Shown here: piece by piece, positions 1 through 11,093 of the stretch
Numbering within the stretch: the stretch's first letter is position 1
Layout of the letters: each line of letters begins with the position of its first letter
Origin: Isotricha intestinalis
Taxonomy: Eukaryota; Ciliophora; Litostomatea; Vestibuliferida; Isotrichidae
Length of the DNA stretch: 22,867 nt
Direction of reading: 5' to 3'
Assembly: GCA_023807065.1 (NCBI GenBank)
Contig: JAJJLU010003955.1
Span: 1 to 22,867 of the forward strand
Made by a program: the position numbers and the translations under genes
Notes under the pieces: generated by a model
What the model was told of the DNA's origin: nothing
Database searches by the model: none
What the model saw: the letters and a program-made list of their open reading frames with translations, nothing else

Positions 1-3000
1 AAATGTATTAGAAGATTCTAGTTCTTTAAGAAGAAATGAACAAATTAATAAAACTACAAAAATTAATTATTTATTGAATGTATATGATAATGAAACTCTT
101 TCTGATAATTCTATTTTATTTTCTGCTTTTGCGATGATTTTAAGTAAAATCACTTTTAATAATGATGAAGAAATATATGAAGGTGGAGTAAATCTTTTAG
201 AATATGATTATACTCAAAAAGAAGAAAATTTATTTATTAGCGAAGAAAATGAAAGTGAAAATGAAAATGAAAATGAAATAAATGATGAGGAAATAATATA
301 TGATGATGATTATTATCATAATGATTATCCAGTGATTAAATTTAAATTTTATGAAAATGGAACTTTATATGAAATTCAAAAACCACAGAATATAAGTAAT
401 AAATTTTTTATAAATTTAAAATTATTTGTTAATAAAGTAATACCATCAGTGTCTGAAAAATTATATTCACCCAATGAAAATGATAGAATAAGAAGATTAC
501 AAGAAGAAGGAGTATCAAATAAATATATAAAAAAAGATGATAAAGTAATATTAAATGAAATAAGAGATCATGAAATATCAGTAAATGATGTTGATTTAGA
601 AGGAAGTCAAGTTAAATCAAATAGAGAAATTGAAGTTGATTCAGAAGGAAATATTCAAAGTATTCAAACTAATCAAATTACTTCAATGAGTAGTGAAGGA
701 AATATTGATGATGAATGTGAGGATTCAATTTGTATTGAAGATAAAAAAGATAATATTATACAATTTCCTATCAGATCAATTTACTCTGAAACTTCATCTA
801 ATATTATTTTAATTCAAACTAATATTAATGAAACTCTTTCTCAAAATATTAAAGATCTTATTCAAGATTTAAATTTTGAAAATTATGATATTCAAAATTT
901 CAATATTGAAAAAAAAAGGAAATTAAATAAAATAAAAAGTGAAAAAAATAGGAAATTAAATATAGAAAGTTTTTCTCAACATATAAGCTTTTCTTATCCT
1001 ATTTTTGATACTAATGTTTGTGGAATAAAAATTAGAATGATTGCTAAAATTTCTTATTTTCCTAAAAATGAAACTATGGAAATGTTATTATATTATAAGA
1101 TAGGAAAAGAAAAAGAAAAAACTGTTTTAAATGAAACTTTTAACATTACTATAGGAGATTCATATGAAAAATATAAGAATGTTATTAATGAAATAGCTAA
1201 TGGATTATATACAATTACTAAAAATAAACGATTGTATGATACTTGGAAAAAATCTATTCAAAAAGAATTGACTGATATTTCTAATTTAATCACTAATTTA
1301 TATGATGCATCAGATATATTTTTTTTGCCTTTAAATAATTTGTTAAATGAAATTAAAAATGCTTCAAAAAATGCTTTTAATTCAATTTTTCCAGAAATTG
1401 AAAAAACCATAAGTGATCTAAATTCATTGAATAATGAAATAAATTCATCAAATGAAGAAAATCAAAAAGAATTAATTAAAGAGTCTCAAACAATAATTAA
1501 TTCAGCAATTGTAGAATATAAAGAATTATTTGATTCTTTTGATTCTTCAACAATTCTTTTAACAGAGACAATAATAGAATCTTTACCTGAACTTAAACAA
1601 ATTGATATTGGTTCATATTATGATATTAAAGAACAATTATCAGTTTCTGAAAAAGTTTATAATGCTTTTGAAATTATGGTAGATAATGCATTAAATACTC
1701 AAAACTCTTTATTAACTGATTATACAAATTTATTAATTAAAGATAATTTAGAAGATATTATAAAACAAGAAGAATTTATTGCTAAAAGACTTCAAACAAA
1801 TACTACTTTAATTGAAGCAATTAATGATAATGAAAAAAGAAATAATATGATTGCTTTATTAAATAATATTAGAATAAAAGTAAATGATATTTCAAAAAAT
1901 ATTATAAAAAGTATTGAAAATATCAGTAAAAATTTAAGAAGTGGAGAAGAAGGTGAATTAAAAACAATTTTAGCTGATGTTGAAAATAAGAAGAATGTAT
2001 ATTTAGAAAATAAAAATCAAATTGAAACTTCATTAAGAAATTATATTCAAGTTTCAGATAATTTTGAATTATATATTGAAGATACTGAAATTTTATTTGA
2101 AATAGATCAAAATGTAACAAATGAAAGAAATAAACAATTTTTTGAACAAATTATTATTCCTTTAAATTCTCTTCAAACTAACTTTTTCACACAAGAAACA
2201 TTTAATAATATTGAAAATTTAATAAATGAAATAATTAATGAATTAAATACTAATAAAGACAATAATTTTTCAAATATTCCAAATTTATTAGAAACATTAA
2301 ATACAAATATTGATGATTCAATATCATATTATTTAGATGATAATTTAATTAAAAACACATATAATTTACTTTTAGATTCAAATTATATTAGTAATCTATT
2401 TGAATTATATTATGCACCAGTTACTGATGTTTATAATAAATATTTAACTGTTTTTAGAGATGAATATTTTCAAAATCATATTTTACAATATCTTGATAAA
2501 CCTTATGAAATTCAAACTAAGGTTAATCAAATTCTAAATAAACAAAAAAATGCAACTAGAAAAATGATTAATGATATGACATATCAATTAAAAGAATCTA
2601 TTAATGAAAAATTAAATACACATTATAATATATATAAAATTAAAATTCAACAATATTTATTTGAAATTCAAAAAAATACTCATAATGATAATTATAATAA
2701 TATAGCTAATACAAATATAAATTTAATAAATACAAATTTTGAAAATATTATGATACAATTAGATAATAAGAAAACAGAATCAAATAAATATGAAAATCAA
2801 AAAGTAATAATGAATATAACAAATGATACAGATCCATTTCAATTAAATGATAAAATTAAAACATATGAAAATGCTATGTTATCATTAATAAATCGTGTTT
2901 CTGGTTTAGTTCAATCAGATTTTGATTCTGTATTTTGTGAATTTGATGATGAAGGAAATTGTATTTATACTGAAAAATTAGATGCTTCACAACAAAACTT

Positions 3001-6000
3001 ATTTCAAGTTGCTAAACTTAGATATACTATTTCTAAAATTAGTGAAATTATTTCTTTATCAAAAAATACTGATAGTTTTAATTTACTTTCTTATGAAAAT
3101 TATATTAATTTATTTAAATCTAAGGCTGATTATAATGAAAATTTTATTTCTAATGAAATTTTAAATAGATTAAAAGAATTAAATAATGAAGAAGAAAAAT
3201 TAATTGAACCAATAATTAATTCTATTGAAAATAATTTAACAACAACTTTTGAAAATATTATTAATGAAGGATTAATAGAATCTAAAATTAATATTCTTTC
3301 AGGTAAAATTTTCACTTTACCAGAAAAATTGAATAATAAAGTTGAAAATATGAAATCTTCTATTACTAATGTATTTAATGAATTTAAAAAAAATTATACA
3401 AATAAAAATATATATTTTGAATCCGATTCATTCCAGAAGAGCTATGATATTTTTGAAAATTCAATAAATGAAATAATATCAAAAAATATAGAAACAATGA
3501 ATAAATTGAAGATTGATGAAAATTTAATAAATCAAGTTATAAGTTATTATACTTCTATATTAATTAATATAGGAAATAAATTTGAAACGGAAATTACACA
3601 ATATACACAAATTCTTCAAGATTCTAATTTATTAGGTTTATCATATAATATCGGTAAAATAGGGAAAGAAATAAAAGAAAATACAATAAATAAATTAAAA
3701 CAATCAATAGAAGATAATATTAGAACAATATTTACAAATTCATTTAATGAACAAATTAATGAAATAAAATTATATTTAACTCAACAAAATGAAGGTATTT
3801 TAGATCAATTAAAAACAGAATATGAAATTATTTTTAACATTTTTTCTTTGAAAGGAGAATTAGAATATGATAAAAATAATACTACTCTAATTAATAGTTT
3901 ATCTAATAAATTAATTGAATCAATAAGTTCAGAAGCTAAAAATTATTATAATGGAACAATACAAGATTATAATCAAAGTTTTATTAATTCTTATAATTTA
4001 GAAAACAAAGATAAAAACTTGAATATTTTAGAAATTAATAATGTTGAATTTACTAATCTTCAAGAAAAAGTTTTGAAAGGAGATGAATTATTAAAATCTT
4101 TTTGTAAAGAAAGAATTGAAAATGAAAAAATATTATTTAAAGAAACTATTGAAAATACTATTGTTTACGGATATAATAAAACAATTAAAGATTTTTCAAA
4201 TTCTTTTGGAAAGAATTATCTTAATTCTATTCTTAATCAAATAACAACAAATAAAATACAATCTAATTTAGATAATATTGAAAGTACTATTCAAAATAAT
4301 CATGAATTTTTATTAACTATATTAAATGATATGTCATCTTGTTATGAAACAATAGGTAAGTCTTTAAAAACAGTATATAAAACTTTATCAACTGAAATTT
4401 CTTCAAATTTAGATGATGATATAAATATATCTTTAGAAAATTCAATAAATAATTTCAAATTATATTCAAATATTCAAATAACTGATTTATTCTTAGAGCA
4501 TATTTTAATTATATTGAAAAATGACAATTTTACAAAGTTATTTAATCAAAATATAATTAATTTATTCCCAAAAGAATTCACAGAAGCTTTTAAAATTCAA
4601 TTAAAAAATAATTATAATGAATTATTAGATGATTATAATTTAGATTCATTTAAAATCTTAGTAACAAATCAAATTGAAACTTCAAAAAATAAGATAGTAG
4701 AATCGTTAAATGAATTCCAAAAAGAAATAGAAGATCAATTAGTAACAATGACTTCAATTACAATATCAAGAGATGTAAAAAATGTATTGAATTTAGTAAA
4801 TAAATATAAATCAAATAATTATGATATTTTCCCAAATTCATTTAATTTTTCAATTTCTGAAAATTCTAAAAATATTTTATTATCATTTATTCAAAAAATT
4901 AAAAATATAATTAATCCTATTATTATTGTTTATGAAGGAAATGATGAAGAAATTAAAAGACAATTAGAAGAAAAATTAAATTCATTCGACGATTATTTTG
5001 AAGTTGTAAAATCAAATTTAAATTCAAGTGATATTACTACAAAAACAGAAAATTCATTAAATAATTTAAAAAATGTAAAAAATAATATGAAAGTAGAAAT
5101 TCTTAAAGAAATAGATGGAATAGATAATGAGCTTAAAAAAATTGATTTAAATGTTTATAGAAGAAATCTTGAAGAATTTAGTATTACAGATATAACAAAC
5201 AATCTCGACAAAATTAAAAAAAAATTTGATTCAATTCAAGAAGAATTAATTAATTTAAATGAATTTATTAAAATATCAAAAGATTATTCTAATTTTGAAT
5301 CTCTTATTAAAAATATGATTGATCATATTTCAGCTCCAATTGAAAGTAATTTAAAAAATTTAATGGATTATTTATCAGAAAGTCAATATTCTCAATTTGA
5401 AACAAATATTAAATCTCAAGCTGAAAATATTAAAAATTATTTATCTGATTTTTATAATATAGAAAATAAAAACATTTATGAATCGATAAATATCATTAAA
5501 AGTATTTCTTCATTTTATAATTCATTTCATAATGAAATAAAGGCAAAAACTGATAATTTTTTATCAACATATTTTGAACAAATTTTTAGTAAAATTCAAC
5601 CATACGAAAATATATCCGGATTAATTAAAAATAATGAAGGATTAGAATTAGGGAAGATAACCACAGATATATTAGGAGAAACAATAACATTTAATTCAAA
5701 TATTAGTGAATATTCATATAATTATTCAATATCATTTAAATATAATAATTTTCACAATATATACAAATTCATCAATTTCAGCTGAAAGTTTTATTAATTT
5801 AAATTATGAAACAGAAAACACAAAAGCAGGAATAAATGGAGTAATAGGTTCAGGATATTTATCTATGAATTTAAATAATTTATTAATAGAATATTTAACA
5901 GATTTAACTAAAGAACAACAAACTAATCCTACAAATTATCAAAAATCACTTTCAAAAAAAAAGAAAGTGGGAATTGAATGGCAACATATGAATGGTGGAA

Positions 6001-6122
6001 AATGTAGTTATTCTGAGTATGAATTAAAGACACGATATTGTTATTTAGTAGAAGTTTTTGGGTGGGAAACTGATGTTACCAATCATTATACTCAAAAATC
6101 GAAATATGTCGAAAAACAATAA
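1..6122 (+). CDS. Giant helical protein of unknown family, 5'-partial, with one frame break
   Basis: The frame starting at position 2 is open at the left edge, so the true start lies outside the window. It runs without a stop to a TGA at 5783-5785. Coding resumes in the frame starting at 5784 and ends at TAA 6120-6122, giving more than 2,000 residues. I recognise no family. Most of the protein looks like charged and amphipathic helix (Glu, Lys, Asn, Ile, Leu), with an acidic low-complexity stretch (ENESENENENE, about 241-275). A beta-rich stretch with Cys lies near 1000-1160 (SYPIFDTNVCGIKIRMIAK). Near the C-terminus a second strand-like region is followed by a short Cys pair (GGKCSYSEYE, RYCYLVEVFGWE). 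NxS/T sequons are frequent, but an Asn-rich protein gives many by chance. No transmembrane segment stands out. A cytoskeletal or secreted scaffold role is possible but unproven. Coding status is near certain, function is unknown. Confidence 0.85.
5706..5785 (+). other. Reading-frame break in the giant gene (indel or 76-nt intron)
   Basis: The upstream frame reaches TGA at 5783-5785, while the downstream coding frame is shifted by +1. One explanation is a 1-nt insertion near TTTTCACAATATATAC (about 5750-5765); both frames read codon-like there. The other is an intron from 5706 (GTGAAT) to 5781 (TTTCAG): 76 nt, which restores the frame and removes the TGA. It is much longer than the 26- and 29-nt introns elsewhere in the window, and its sequence reads as typical coding codons, so I lean towards an indel, either a sequencing error or a real mutation. 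Confidence 0.6.
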
Positions 6123-7227
6123 TTTTCATTATATATATTATTTTAATATTATTTTAATTTTTGTTTATTTTAAAATTCAATTTCAAAAGAATTCAACTTT
6201 TATTTTTAAAGTTTTTAATATTACCAAATCTTTAAAAATTTTATTGGGAATATAAAAAATGGATAATAGAAAAATATATTTGAATGAAATGAAAAAAAAG
6301 ATTTCAAAATATTAAGAATAAGGAATATAAAAATGGAAAACTATTCAAGATGGAAACTTAATTTTAATAAGATATATTTGAAATAATTTTTAAATTATTT
6401 TATTTCTTTGAATTCTTTTATATTATTCAAACAAAATTTATTGAATTTAATAGAGCGTTTTTTTGATATCATATTTTTTAAAAAATGTCTTTTTTTAAAT
6501 TTTTTAAGTCTCAAACAAAGAAGTTTTTAATATATAAAAAAAATTTTAATGGAAAGAAATTTATCAGAAAAAAAAATGATTCAATACCTAGTCATTCATA
6601 TAACTATTTCTTTTGTAAAAAATATAAAGAAGTAATAATAGTAATTGTTTTCCTGAACATATAGAACTTAAATTTTATTGTAATAATTTAAATAATATAA
6701 ATCTCAAAATCTATTAAAGCCTTTAAATAATTATTATTCAAATTCTAATAATAATATATTTAATCAGAATATAAATATAAATACTAATTATTCTCCTTCA
6801 GTTTTTAATCAAATAGTAATACTGATTTATATGCTTTTATTCTGTTTTGATTTAATTCATCAACATAATAAAAATTGTAATTCTGATAGAAAAATATTTT
6901 TAATTCCTAAATAAGAATAAATTAATTTTAATAGATAATTCAAAATTAAAAAATATAAATGTTTTCTTCTATTAAAGTATTTTTAGAACTTTTACAAATT
7001 TAATTGTTATTTTTTTTTAGTATAAATATTTATAATTATTATCAAAAATATTTTTAATAATAAAATTATTAATTATTAATTAAGAAATCAATGATTAAAA
7101 TAAAATTAAATTAATTTATATTTAGATAAAATTAAACAGAAAATTATAATAAATTCTTTTTTATAAAAAAATTAAAATATAGATGAAATTTTTAAATTAT
7201 AATATCTTAACAAAAAATAAATAAAAT
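6123..7227. other. Intergenic spacer, 1.1 kb, A/T-rich
   Basis: Very A/T-rich DNA with stops in all frames. The only structured content is the decayed reading frame listed at 6485-6915. The rest shows no gene, RNA or repeat that I can support. It must contain the 3' end of the giant gene and the promoter of the PUF gene, but no recognisable motif was seen for either. Confidence 0.6.
6485..6915 (+). pseudogene. Decayed Asn-rich protein gene
   Basis: An ATG at 6485 opens a 59-codon frame (MSFFKFFKSQTKKF...) ending at TAG 6662-6664. Protein-like sequence then moves from frame to frame: SNNSNCFPEHIELKFYCNN at about 6632-6690, LLKPLNNYYSNSNNN and NTNYSPSVFNQ at about 6710-6812, NSNTDLYAFILF at about 6813-6848, and a last piece ending IFLIPK at TAA 6913-6915. 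Cys, Pro, His and Gly codons are commoner here than in the flanking spacer, which argues for a former gene with several indels and stops rather than chance. The family is not recognised. An intact multi-intron gene is less likely because I find no suitable GT...AG pairs. Confidence 0.45.
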
Positions 7228-8994
7228 ATGTCAGACATTAAAAATAAAATAGAAGGAGAAATAAAAAAAGATAACTCAATGGAAAATCAAATAGTATCAA
7301 TGTTAAAAGGAGTAATAGAAGATTCAGAATTAGAAGACTTTCATGAAAATTTAAATGATATTCAAGGAAATTTATTTGGAGATGATGATTTTAGTGTTGA
7401 CTTTGATGATGCTGAAACAAATCATAATACAACTATTAGTCAAAATACTTTTTTTCGAACTCAAAATGAAAAAAGTTTAACAACAAAAATGGATAATAAT
7501 TTTATTTTTAGAAATCTTAATAATGATTTTTTAAGAAGAAGAAGATTTCCTACTCAAAATTATATTTTGAATTATAATTTTTTCCATCCAATTAATATAA
7601 ATATAAATGATAGTTTTAGTTATCAAATACCACAAAATTGCTTTTCCTTTAATATAAATAAAAATAATATAAATAATTATTACGAACATCCTTTTAATCT
7701 CAATCCATTATTTTCTCATAATAATAATAGTATAAATAATATTCCTCTTACTACAACTCCATTAGGAAAAAAAATGCCAATTAGAACTTTTAATTTTAAA
7801 ACAAAACAAAATAATAAAAATGTAAATTTATCTTTTTCAAATAAAAATAATTATAATTTAAACAATAAAAATATCAAAAGTTCATTTTTTCATCAAGCAT
7901 TTAAAAATAATAATAAAGATAAAATTAATCCAAATAATTTTTTAATTAATGAAAATACTCCAAGAGAATTAGAAGGCATTTTAATTCAACAAGGATTTTC
8001 TTATAATGTTTTTAATATATTAAAAGGGAAATTTATTCCTTTAATGAAAACTCAACAAACAAGTAGAATTCTTCAATTTTATTTAGATCAAACTAATGAA
8101 GAAATTATTCATTTAATTTTTATGGAATTTGCAAATGAATTAGAAGAACTTATTCTTGATATTTATGCTAATTATTTTTGTTTGAAAATTTTTTATTTTT
8201 TAAATAAAGAAGATAGAATGTTATTTTTATATAATATTTCTCATAATTTTGATAATTTATGTATTAATAAAATTTCAACTTATCCTATTCAATGTATAAT
8301 TGAAAATTTAAAAAGTGAAGAAGAATTTGATTTAATATTTAATTCAATAAAAAATAAATTAATGAAATTAAGTTTTGATATTTATGGAACACATGTTTTA
8401 GAAAAAATAATAACAACATTTAATTATGAAAAACACATAATTCATATATCAAAATTTATAATTGATAATTTTATTTTATTAGTAAATAATTCAAATGGTT
8501 TATGTATAGTAAAGAAAGAAATAATATTAGAATATAAGAAAAAAAGTAATTTTTTTATACAATTAAAAAAACTATTATTAGAAAATTCCTTAATTTTAAT
8601 ACAAAATCCTTTTGGAAATTATGCACTTCAAATAGCAATTGATAATTGGGATTTAGAGGATGTAAAAGATATAATAAAAAGTTTTAAAGGTAAAGGACTT
8701 TTATTATCAATTCAAAAATTTTCATCAAATGTAATTGAAAGATGTATTGAAAAAGATGAAGAATTTTTGATTGATTTTATAAATGAAATTACAATTGATA
8801 ATAAATCAATTGGTATTTTAATGAAAAATAATTATGGAAATTATGTTATTCAAACAGCTTTAAAAGCTTCAAGAAATAATCAACAAATTCAAATGGTATT
8901 AATTAATGTTTTAAATAAAAATTTAAGTATTTTAAGTGATAAGAAATTAATTAAAAAATGGAAAAATATTATTTTAATGAATACAGGAAAATAA
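7228..8994 (+). CDS. Pumilio/PUF-family RNA-binding protein, 588 aa
   Basis: PUF proteins bind short UGU-containing motifs, usually in mRNA 3' UTRs, and control translation or decay in the cytoplasm. Residues 1-65 are acidic, and about 65-240 are Asn/Phe-rich low complexity. The C-terminal half, about 245-588, is helical with eight candidate PUF repeats. Repeat cores: TSRILQ (S279, R280, Q283), NYFCLKIF, TYPIQCIIE, YGTHVLEK, NGLCIVKK, FGNYALQ (N464, Y465, Q468), SSNVIERC (S500, N501, E504) and YGNYVIQ (N538, Y539, Q542). Repeats 1, 6, 7 and 8 carry canonical base-contact triplets; 2-5 are degenerate. In the known PUF code, repeats 8-7-6 read U-G-U. The single exon starts at an ATG after an A-rich leader and ends with TAA. 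Family assignment is strong; targets are unknown. Confidence 0.93.
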   Translation: MSDIKNKIEGEIKKDNSMENQIVSMLKGVIEDSELEDFHENLNDIQGNLFGDDDFSVDFDDAETNHNTTISQNTFFRTQNEKSLTTKMDNNFIFRNLNNDFLRRRRFPTQNYILNYNFFHPINININDSFSYQIPQNCFSFNINKNNINNYYEHPFNLNPLFSHNNNSINNIPLTTTPLGKKMPIRTFNFKTKQNNKNVNLSFSNKNNYNLNNKNIKSSFFHQAFKNNNKDKINPNNFLINENTPRELEGILIQQGFSYNVFNILKGKFIPLMKTQQTSRILQFYLDQTNEEIIHLIFMEFANELEELILDIYANYFCLKIFYFLNKEDRMLFLYNISHNFDNLCINKISTYPIQCIIENLKSEEEFDLIFNSIKNKLMKLSFDIYGTHVLEKIITTFNYEKHIIHISKFIIDNFILLVNNSNGLCIVKKEIILEYKKKSNFFIQLKKLLLENSLILIQNPFGNYALQIAIDNWDLEDVKDIIKSFKGKGLLLSIQKFSSNVIERCIEKDEEFLIDFINEITIDNKSIGILMKNNYGNYVIQTALKASRNNQQIQMVLINVLNKNLSILSDKKLIKKWKNIILMNTGK

Positions 8995-9853
8995 AAACTT
9001 TTATTGAGATTTCTTATTATTTGTTTTAATGGTAATTATTTTGATTATAAATAAATTATCTATTGATTTGTTTATAAAGGCTTAAAAATGCGTTTAGTTA
9101 AGTATAAATAAATTTAAATAATTACAAATGTTTATTAACAGAAAATGTATATATTTTAAAAACAGTTATTTGTCATATTCGAAAAGGGATTATATATAGT
9201 TAAAAAAAAACTCATTTTAAATTAATAATTATTTTAAATTAAAATAATATTTATTTTTAAGATAAAAAATTATAAAAGTTTTTTATTATAGATTAAAATA
9301 ATAAAAAATTATTGTTGGTAATATATGAAAAAAAACAATTTAGATTTAATAAAGTATTAAATAGAATATGACAAAAAAAATTTAATATTATTTTTTTATT
9401 AAAATTTCAATCTCTATTAATTGATATTTTTTTATTTTTTCATCAGAAAAATGATATAAAAATATAAATTTAAAAAATGAAAAAATTTAATCAAATATAA
9501 ATTTCGTTTTTCAATAGGTCTTATTTAAAATAAAAGCTTATAATTAGATTATTTTAGGGCAATGTTATTGAATTTTTATAGTTATAAAATAATTCTTTTT
9601 TATTTGGTTAATATTACTTTTGTTAATGGAGTCCTTTATATATATTAAATTTAATTTCCTTAAAAATAAAACAATGATAAGAATAAATAAGAAAATAAAA
9701 AAAATATTATTTATAAATAGATGAATAAACAACATATATTAAAAAAACGTTAAAAAACTTCTTTAAAAACCCCAAAAAAAAAAACATAAATAATATAAAT
9801 AATATAAATAAAAAAAATAAATAATAACATTAAAAAAATAAAATTTCAAACAA
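8995..9853. other. Intergenic spacer, 0.86 kb
   Basis: A/T-rich DNA between the PUF gene and the zinc-finger gene. It contains a tiny frame at 9562-9648 (28 codons, MLLNFYSYKIILFYLVNITF...) that resembles a signal peptide but stops at once, and simple A/T repeats (ataaataat units) at about 9785-9825 just before the next ATG. No RNA gene or longer frame is visible. Confidence 0.6.
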
Positions 9854-10894
9854 ATGGACATAAACACAAAATATGTCTTACCTAATGAGTTACCTCAAAT
9901 AGGATTACAAAATAGATTATCAAAGGATAAAATAATTTCAATAGAATCTCAAAATATTATAGGAGAACAAATATTAAATAAAGAAAACAATAATGAATCT
10001 CAAATAGAAAATAAAATATATAATAATTCGAATAATTATCCTGAAAAAAATATAGAAATAAAAAATGAAGAAAATGAAAATTTAGAAGAAAAAAAAGAAG
10101 ATTTTCATAGAAGAAGATCAAAAAATGATATTGAAGGAAGAATATTTATTTGTGAATTATGTGGTAAAAGTTATTTATCTTATCCTGCTTTATATACTCA
10201 TAGAAAACAAAAACATAATAGTAGTTTAAGTTCTGGAAGAGGAAGAGGAAGACCTAAAAAAGATATTAGTGAACAAAATATAGAAAGAATTAAATTTAAT
10301 CCTTGTAGTTTTAACTATTTTTCTAAAGAAAATAGAAAAGGAGAAACTTTAAATTATAATAATGTCATTTTTGACGCTTTTAATTTTTTATATAATGTTA
10401 AAAATGATAATGAAAAATTTGAAAGGAATAAAAAAAGAAAAATGAAAGAATATAATAATGTTAATGAACATCCTTTATTAAATAAATTTTTAAATGATCC
10501 TCATAATAAAGAAGAAAAAATAGATGATAATGAGAATAAAATAACAGATGATGTATTTATAGATTATTTAAATAAAGTTTCTTCATATTGTAATCCTGAT
10601 TTTTTTCAAAAAATTTTAATTTTTGTTTCTTTATTTAGAGAATGTATTAATCAAATATATTCAAATAAAGTTTATATAGGAGAAGAATTTACAGCTGTTG
10701 AAAAAGCAGAAGATGTTCCTGATATTAGTAATGAATTTATTTTAGATTTTATTAACCCTGAGGATAATAATAATGATTTTGGGTTTAATAAAGATGAATG
10801 CATTGATTTAATACAAAATTTATGTCATTGGATGTATGAAAATAATTTCACTTGCTCTAAGTTATCTATGATTAATATCGATAATGGGAAATAA
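9854..10894 (+). CDS. C2H2 zinc-finger plus AT-hook DNA-binding protein, 346 aa
   Basis: Residues 100-121 form one C2H2 finger with C100, C103, H116 and H121 (spacing 2-12-4; CELCGKSY...THRKQKH). Seven residues later comes GRGRGRPKK (128-136), an AT-hook core (RGRP) that binds the minor groove of AT-rich DNA. A single finger next to an AT-hook suggests a nuclear chromatin or transcription factor. The N-terminal 95 residues are acidic and Asn-rich, ending in a basic RRRSK. The C-terminal half holds a helical region (about 230-345: VSLFRECINQIY, FTAVEKAEDVPDIS, LCHWMYENNFTCSKLSM) that looks folded and is probably a protein-interaction domain I cannot name. The ATG at 9854 is the first in frame after an A/T leader. 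There is no intron. It ends in TAA and converges on the next gene with 199 bp between stops. Confidence 0.88.
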   Translation: MDINTKYVLPNELPQIGLQNRLSKDKIISIESQNIIGEQILNKENNNESQIENKIYNNSNNYPEKNIEIKNEENENLEEKKEDFHRRRSKNDIEGRIFICELCGKSYLSYPALYTHRKQKHNSSLSSGRGRGRPKKDISEQNIERIKFNPCSFNYFSKENRKGETLNYNNVIFDAFNFLYNVKNDNEKFERNKKRKMKEYNNVNEHPLLNKFLNDPHNKEEKIDDNENKITDDVFIDYLNKVSSYCNPDFFQKILIFVSLFRECINQIYSNKVYIGEEFTAVEKAEDVPDISNEFILDFINPEDNNNDFGFNKDECIDLIQNLCHWMYENNFTCSKLSMINIDNGK

Positions 10895-11093
10895 ATTTTT
10901 TTTATTTTCTGTTATTAATTTTTAACTAAAACCAATGAATTTTTTTTATTTTTTGCCCAATCAAATTAAGAAAATAAATTATTAAAAAAAATTTAATTAA
11001 TATGTTAATTAAATAAAATATTGTTTTAATTTATAATTAAATATTTTATTTTTTTAAAATTTTTTTTTAACATTTAAATGAAGTTATTTTTTC

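Noticed and set aside
1923..3315. Small frames inside the giant gene (1923-2120 -, 2982-3164 +, 3130-3315 -)
   Set aside because: They overlap a clearly coding frame and show only the hydrophobic Phe/Leu composition expected of A/T-rich DNA read out of frame.
6058..6255. 65-codon frame overlapping the 3' end of the giant gene, with a hydrophobic stretch
   Set aside because: Its first part is a shadow of the coding frame and the rest is random A/T; a C-terminal membrane anchor through a further frame change is not supported.
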